Below are positions 58,493 to 64,000 of a stretch of DNA of 64,000 bases, one piece after another. Each line of letters begins with the position of its first letter. Position 1 is the stretch's first letter. The stretch is from Corallococcus macrosporus (GTDB taxonomy: Bacteria; Myxococcota; Myxococcia; Myxococcales; Myxococcaceae): positions 434,001 through 498,000 of the forward strand of contig NZ_JAFIMU010000002.1 in assembly GCF_017302985.1 (NCBI RefSeq). The letters are read 5' to 3'. Position numbers and translations under genes: made by a program. Below the pieces are notes generated by a model. That model searched no databases, was not told the origin of the DNA, and saw only the letters and a program-made list of their open reading frames with translations.

Positions 58493-58936
58493 TCAGGCCT
58501 GGGCGGGGGCCTGCTTGCGCCCCTCGGGCTTGTCCAGCTTGCCGCGCGGACGGCGCACCAGCCTGAGGCCCGTCCAGGTCTCGTCGATGATGCAGATCTT
58601 GTTGTCCACCAGGCCGATGTCGAGCGCCGCCTGGCGCACGAAGTCCTCGGACAGGCGCGTCTTCACGCCCTCGCCGGCGGGCCAGCAGACCCAGATGCCG
58701 CCGTTGAGGGTGGTGGCGCGCGACAGCGCGGGCAGCCGCTGCACCAGCTCCGTGGCGTCGGAGGTGAAGAAGAGGATGACGTCCAGCCCCGTCTGCGCCG
58801 TGACGAGGAACTCCACGCCGTCCGGCAGCGGGTTGAGCTTCTGTACGAAGCCCCGCGGGGGGTTGATGACGGAGACCTTGGTGCCGGACCGGATGCCCAG
58901 CATGGACGGCAGGGAAGCCAGGGCGTAGGGCGTCAT
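58493..58936 (-). CDS. DUF3052-family protein
   Basis: A 147-residue soluble protein. The segments [33 protein letters not shown] and [12 protein letters not shown] match the DUF3052 family, which is widespread and of unknown function. The chosen ATG at 58936 overlaps the acylphosphatase stop (58933-58935), so the two genes are likely translated together. Confidence 0.85.
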   Translation of the reverse strand: MTPYALASLPSMLGIRSGTKVSVINPPRGFVQKLNPLPDGVEFLVTAQTGLDVILFFTSDATELVQRLPALSRATTLNGGIWVCWPAGEGVKTRLSEDFVRQAALDIGLVDNKICIIDETWTGLRLVRRPRGKLDKPEGRKQAPAQA

Positions 58937-59220
58937 GATGTGCGCTCCACGGTGAAGGTGCGGAACTCGCCAGTGGCCCCGCCGTCGGAGCGCGCCACGT
59001 CCGTGACGCGTGCCATGCGGGGACCTGAGTGACACCAGCGGATGAAGTCTTCCAGCGCGCCCGGTTCGCCTTCCACCGTGGCCTCCACGGAGCCGTCGCT
59101 CCGGTTGCGCACCCAGCCTGACAGGCCAAGCCGCAGCGCCTCCTGGCGGGCGCTCTCCCGGTAGGAGACGCCCTGGACCGTGCCCTGGATGCGCAGGGTC
59201 ACCCGGCGCTGCGTGCTCAT
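58933..59220 (-). CDS. acyP: Acylphosphatase
   Basis: A 95-residue enzyme that hydrolyses acyl phosphates. The signature [14 protein letters not shown] is present with R21 (phosphate binding) and N39 in GWVRN (catalytic). [12 protein letters not shown] completes the fold. The usual length is 90-100. The ligA start... stop arrangement is: LigA stop at 59231 leaves a 10-base gap, so ligA, acyP and DUF3052 are one operon. Confidence 0.95.
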   Translation of the reverse strand: MSTQRRVTLRIQGTVQGVSYRESARQEALRLGLSGWVRNRSDGSVEATVEGEPGALEDFIRWCHSGPRMARVTDVARSDGGATGEFRTFTVERTS

Positions 59221-59230
59221 GCCTCTGGCC

Positions 59231-61276
<2,046 letters not shown>

Positions 61277-61517
61277 TCAAGGGCGCGGCCAGTTGCGCAC
61301 GCCCCGCGTTGGAGGAGCACCACTCTACCGGCCCCACCTGACAGGCCTGCCTGGCCACACGGGAAGGGGAACCCGGGGACGCGTGTTGCACGCCAGGGAG
61401 GCAGTGTTGCCGCCCCGTTAGGCCCGAATTTCAGATACATAGCGGATTCCCTGTTGGTGGGATACCGCCCTCCAGTGCAACCCCCTGAAAAACGGGACAG
61501 AGCCAGGCACGGATGCC

Positions 61518-61546
61518 TTGACAGCTCTGGGGGCGGTCAATAGTTT
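61518..61546 (+). promoter_or_regulatory. Candidate rho promoter
   Basis: A perfect TTGACA (61518-61523), a 17-base spacer, then TAGTTT (61541-61546), which keeps the T, A and final T of the -10 consensus. Transcription would start near 61553, giving a leader of about 199 bases. Confidence 0.55.
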
Positions 61547-61704
61547 CCAGCGCGATTCCAGGCGCAGGGGTTCCCCCGGCGCCTCTCTTCCCAACCACAG
61601 GCCCACGCGCCCTCCGGTCCGTTCCCAAGGACTTGGGTGGTGCTGCCCCCCTGGAAGGTGCTTCCGAGCGCCGCGCGGACGGACCGCCGTCCCGCGTACA
61701 GCCT

Positions 61705-61720
61705 GCCCGAGCCTTCGGGC
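61705..61720 (+). promoter_or_regulatory. Leader hairpin before rho
   Basis: GCCCGA (61705-61710) and TCGGGC (61715-61720) form a 6-base stem with a 4-base loop, followed by a pyrimidine tract up to about 61740. It might be part of an attenuator. Confidence 0.35.
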
Positions 61721-61751
61721 GATTCCCCCCTTCTTCCGTCTGCAGACCGTC

Positions 61752-63365
61752 ATGGCCAAAGCCCGTTCCCCCCGAGAAAAGGTAGTCGAGCCCGAGTTCA
61801 CCGCGGAGGAGAAGCCCCGCCGTAAGCGCGCGGCGGCGAAGGAGGCGGAGAAGCCCGCGCCCCGGTCCCGCCGTGCGCCCGCCCGTCGGGAAGAGGCTCC
61901 CGCCGAGGAGGCCGAGGCCCCCGAGGTCGCCGCGGAGGCGCCCCGTCCGGTGCTCACGCCCATCTCCCGTCCGGTGCGCGACGACGAGCTCCAGGAGCTG
62001 CGCGGCACGGAGGAGGCGCCCGCCGAGGAGGCCGCTCCGGCCGCCCCGCAGGAGCCCACCGAGGCCCCCGCCATCACGGAGGTCGAGCGCGACGGCACCC
62101 CGATGCAGGTCATCAAGCTCAATGACCTGAAGCGGATGAAGATCGTCGACCTGGCGAAGATGGCCCACGACACGGGCATCGAGGGCTACCAGGGACTGAA
62201 GAAGCAGGACCTCATCTTCGCGCTGCTGGGCGGCATCGCCGACAAGCGCTTCGAGGTCCACGCGGAGGGCGTGCTGGAGCTGCTCAGCGACGGCTTCGGC
62301 TTCCTGCGCAGCGCGGACAGCGACTACCAGCCGTCCCCGGACGACATCTACGTGTCGCCGTCGCAGGTGCGCCGCTTCAACCTGCGGCCCGGCGACACGG
62401 TGACGGGCCCCATCCGCCAGCCCCGCGAGGGCGAGCGCTTCTTCGCGCTGCAGAAGGTGGACAAGGTCAACTTCGCGGACCCCATGTCGGACGCGGCGCG
62501 CGAGCGCATCCTGTTCGACAACCTCACGCCGCTCTATCCGACGCGCAAGCTCAAGCTGGAGCACGAGTCGTCGGAGATGACCACGCGCATCATCGACATG
62601 TTCTGCCCCATCGGCCTGGGCCAGCGCTGCCTCATCGTGGCGCCCCCGAAGGCCGGCAAGACGGTGCTGCTGCAGAACATCGCGCACGCCATCAGCCGCA
62701 ACCACCCGGACGTCTACCTCATCGTGCTGCTCGTGGACGAGCGCCCGGAGGAAGTGACGGACATGGAGCGCAGCGTGCGCGGCGAGGTGGTGTCCTCCAC
62801 CTTCGACGAGCCCGCCACGCGCCACGTGCAGGTGGCGGAGATGGTCATCGACAAGGCCAAGCGCCTGGTCGAGCAGAAGTACGACGTCTGCATCCTGCTG
62901 GACTCCATCACCCGTCTGGCGCGCGCCTACAACACGGTGGTGCCGGCGTCCGGCAAGATCCTCTCCGGCGGCGTGGACGCCAACGCGCTCCACAAGCCCA
63001 AGCGCTTCTTCGGCGCGGCCCGCAACATCGAGGAGGGCGGCAGCCTCACCATCATCGGCACGGCGCTCATTGACACCGGCAGCCGCATGGATGAAGTGAT
63101 TTTCGAAGAGTTCAAGGGCACGGGTAACTCCGAAATCGTCCTGGACCGGAAGTTGATGGAGAAGCGCATCTTCCCAACGCTCGACATCAACAAATCCGGC
63201 ACCCGCAAGGAGGAGCTCCTCTTGTCTCAGGCGGACCTGGTGCGTATTACGGCGTTGCGCCAGGTGCTCCACCCGTTCACGCCCATCGACGCGATGGAGT
63301 TCGTGCTCAAGCACATGCGTCCGACGGCGGCGAACACGGAGTTCCTGGGCTCGATGAACCGGTAG
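61752..63365 (+). CDS. rho: Transcription termination factor Rho with N-terminal extension
   Basis: A 537-residue Rho hexameric RNA helicase. Residues 1-115 are an Ala/Glu/Pro/Arg-rich extension absent from E. coli Rho (419 residues). The Rho N-domain starts near residue 120 ([30 protein letters not shown]), followed by the cold-shock-like RNA-binding fold ([14 protein letters not shown]). The motor domain has Walker A APPKAGKT (K303), Walker [13 protein letters not shown] and the [17 protein letters not shown] segment. The ATG at 61752 is chosen over longer upstream frames. Such extensions are known in high-GC bacteria and can affect RNA binding. Confidence 0.96.
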   Translation: MAKARSPREKVVEPEFTAEEKPRRKRAAAKEAEKPAPRSRRAPARREEAPAEEAEAPEVAAEAPRPVLTPISRPVRDDELQELRGTEEAPAEEAAPAAPQEPTEAPAITEVERDGTPMQVIKLNDLKRMKIVDLAKMAHDTGIEGYQGLKKQDLIFALLGGIADKRFEVHAEGVLELLSDGFGFLRSADSDYQPSPDDIYVSPSQVRRFNLRPGDTVTGPIRQPREGERFFALQKVDKVNFADPMSDAARERILFDNLTPLYPTRKLKLEHESSEMTTRIIDMFCPIGLGQRCLIVAPPKAGKTVLLQNIAHAISRNHPDVYLIVLLVDERPEEVTDMERSVRGEVVSSTFDEPATRHVQVAEMVIDKAKRLVEQKYDVCILLDSITRLARAYNTVVPASGKILSGGVDANALHKPKRFFGAARNIEEGGSLTIIGTALIDTGSRMDEVIFEEFKGTGNSEIVLDRKLMEKRIFPTLDINKSGTRKEELLLSQADLVRITALRQVLHPFTPIDAMEFVLKHMRPTAANTEFLGSMNR

Positions 63366-63390
63366 TCCCCTCCGGCCCAAGGAGCCCCGT

Positions 63391-63711
63391 ATGCGTCGTG
63401 CCCGCCTCCTCTGTCATGTCGCCCGCGCTGTCGCGGGCCTCACCCTGGGGTTCCTGGCGGGTTGCGACATCGGGGTGGAGGACCTTCCGCTGGAGGACAC
63501 CCCACCGGTGCTCTCCAGCCAGGTCTGCTACGACGACTCGGACTGCGTGGCGAACAAGTGCTGCGGTAACGGCACCGCCATCACCCACCGCGACGTGGGG
63601 CCCGACTGCTCCGCCGTGCTGTGCGACGGCACGTGTCCTGCCAACAGCGTGGACTGCGGCCGCTGCATCCCGACGTGCCGCGAGGCGCGCTGCGCCGCCG
63701 CCTGCCAGTAG
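63391..63711 (+). CDS. Small Cys-rich lipoprotein
   Basis: A 106-residue lipoprotein: signal peptide and lipobox FLAGC (Cys25). The mature chain has twelve further Cys residues in groups such as CVANKCCGN and CGRCIPTCREARC, likely in disulfides. ATG at 63391 has AAGGAG six bases upstream. It resembles no family I can name. It follows rho by 25 bases. Confidence 0.7.
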   Translation: MRRARLLCHVARAVAGLTLGFLAGCDIGVEDLPLEDTPPVLSSQVCYDDSDCVANKCCGNGTAITHRDVGPDCSAVLCDGTCPANSVDCGRCIPTCREARCAAACQ

Positions 63712-63730
63712 GCGCGCGGCCACAGCCGGT

Positions 63731-64000
63731 TCAGCCGGGCAGGCCGGTCATGTCCACCGGCGGCTCCCTCAAGGGCAGCGTCACGCGGAAGGTGGTGCCG
63801 CCGCCCGGCGTGTCCTCCACGTCGATGCGGCCCTGGTGCGCCTCCACCACCTGGCGCGACACCCAGAGCCCCAGGCCCAGGCCGCCGTAGTGGTGCGTGG
63901 ACACGGCGCGCTCGAAGCGCTCGAAGATGCGCTCGCGGTCCTCCGGCTTGATGCCGATGCCGTGGTCCACCACGGTCAGGCGCACCACGTCCCCGTCCGG
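63731..64000 (-). CDS. Sensor histidine kinase, C-terminal ATPase domain, 5'-truncated by the window
   Basis: The reading frame is open to the right edge of the window and contains the end of a HATPase_c domain: VVDHGIGIKPEDRERIFERFERA (G1/F region), then GGLGLGLWVSRQVVEAHQG (G2) and GGGTTFRVTLP. The upstream part, including the HisKA domain and input region, lies outside. Ends with TGA at 63731-63733. Confidence 0.85.
   Translation of the reverse strand, partial: PDGDVVRLTVVDHGIGIKPEDRERIFERFERAVSTHHYGGLGLGLWVSRQVVEAHQGRIDVEDTPGGGTTFRVTLPLREPPVDMTGLPG

Overview
The window is very GC-rich and gene-dense. It is almost certainly the chromosome of a myxobacterium in the Myxococcus/Corallococcus group. 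The signs are G/C-ended codons, frequent GTG and TTG starts, a Hanks-type Ser/Thr kinase with PEGA-like repeats, stand-alone PilZ and CheY proteins, a sigma-54 activator and many lipoproteins. I saw no tRNA, rRNA, CRISPR array, IS element or phage gene. The genus is an inference from gene content, not from a marker gene.

Layout. 1-4392: 3' part of a ThiF/MoeB-type enzyme, a PilZ protein, cytidine deaminase, an amidohydrolase and a convergent histidine kinase. 4673-7467: a PspA operon with an NMT1-like binding protein and a coiled-coil protein. 7570-11970: a translationally coupled lipoprotein / ABC ATPase / FtsX permease / membrane protein operon. 12079-16474: Ser/Thr kinase and AAA ATPase. 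16475-19428 (minus): L,D-transpeptidase and LysM transglycosylase. 19554-21517 (minus): CheY protein and a tetraheme phosphoesterase-like cytochrome. 21699-28368: MscS channel, an envelope operon (OMP, unknown, LpoB-like, COG3014-like), ZIP transporter and methyltransferase. 28461-30482: a sigma-54 activator gene behind what looks like its own -24/-12 promoter and two phased palindromes. 30528-34180 (minus): GDYXXLXY/DUF4401/DUF2157 membrane operon and an alpha/beta hydrolase. 34296-42825: a MoxR-DUF58-Bat operon. 42956-43707: CheY-like and PilZ proteins. 43935-52907: a type III secretion (T3SS) operon. 52911-64000: IHF/HU, BrkB/YihY, RNase E/G, DUF3052, acylphosphatase, LigA, Rho, a Cys-rich lipoprotein and the 3' end of a histidine kinase.

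The most interesting region is the T3SS operon, eleven tightly packed genes. Its left half reads needle-like (F) - inner rod (I) - ring lipoprotein (J), as in injectisomes. Its right half reads FliM/N-like (Q) - FliO-like - P(R) - Q(S) - R(T) - FlhB(U) - FlhA(V), which is the gene order of a flagellar operon, including a FliO-like protein that injectisomes normally lack. A FliG-N-like protein follows the FliF-like SctJ. The SctQ gene has an internal Shine-Dalgarno/ATG that would make a C-terminal FliN-like fragment. No ATPase (SctN), stator (SctL), SctD or secretin (SctC) lies in the locus, which is bounded by unrelated genes on both sides. The family-level calls are secure. The needle, FliO and FliG assignments are inferences from short motifs plus synteny.
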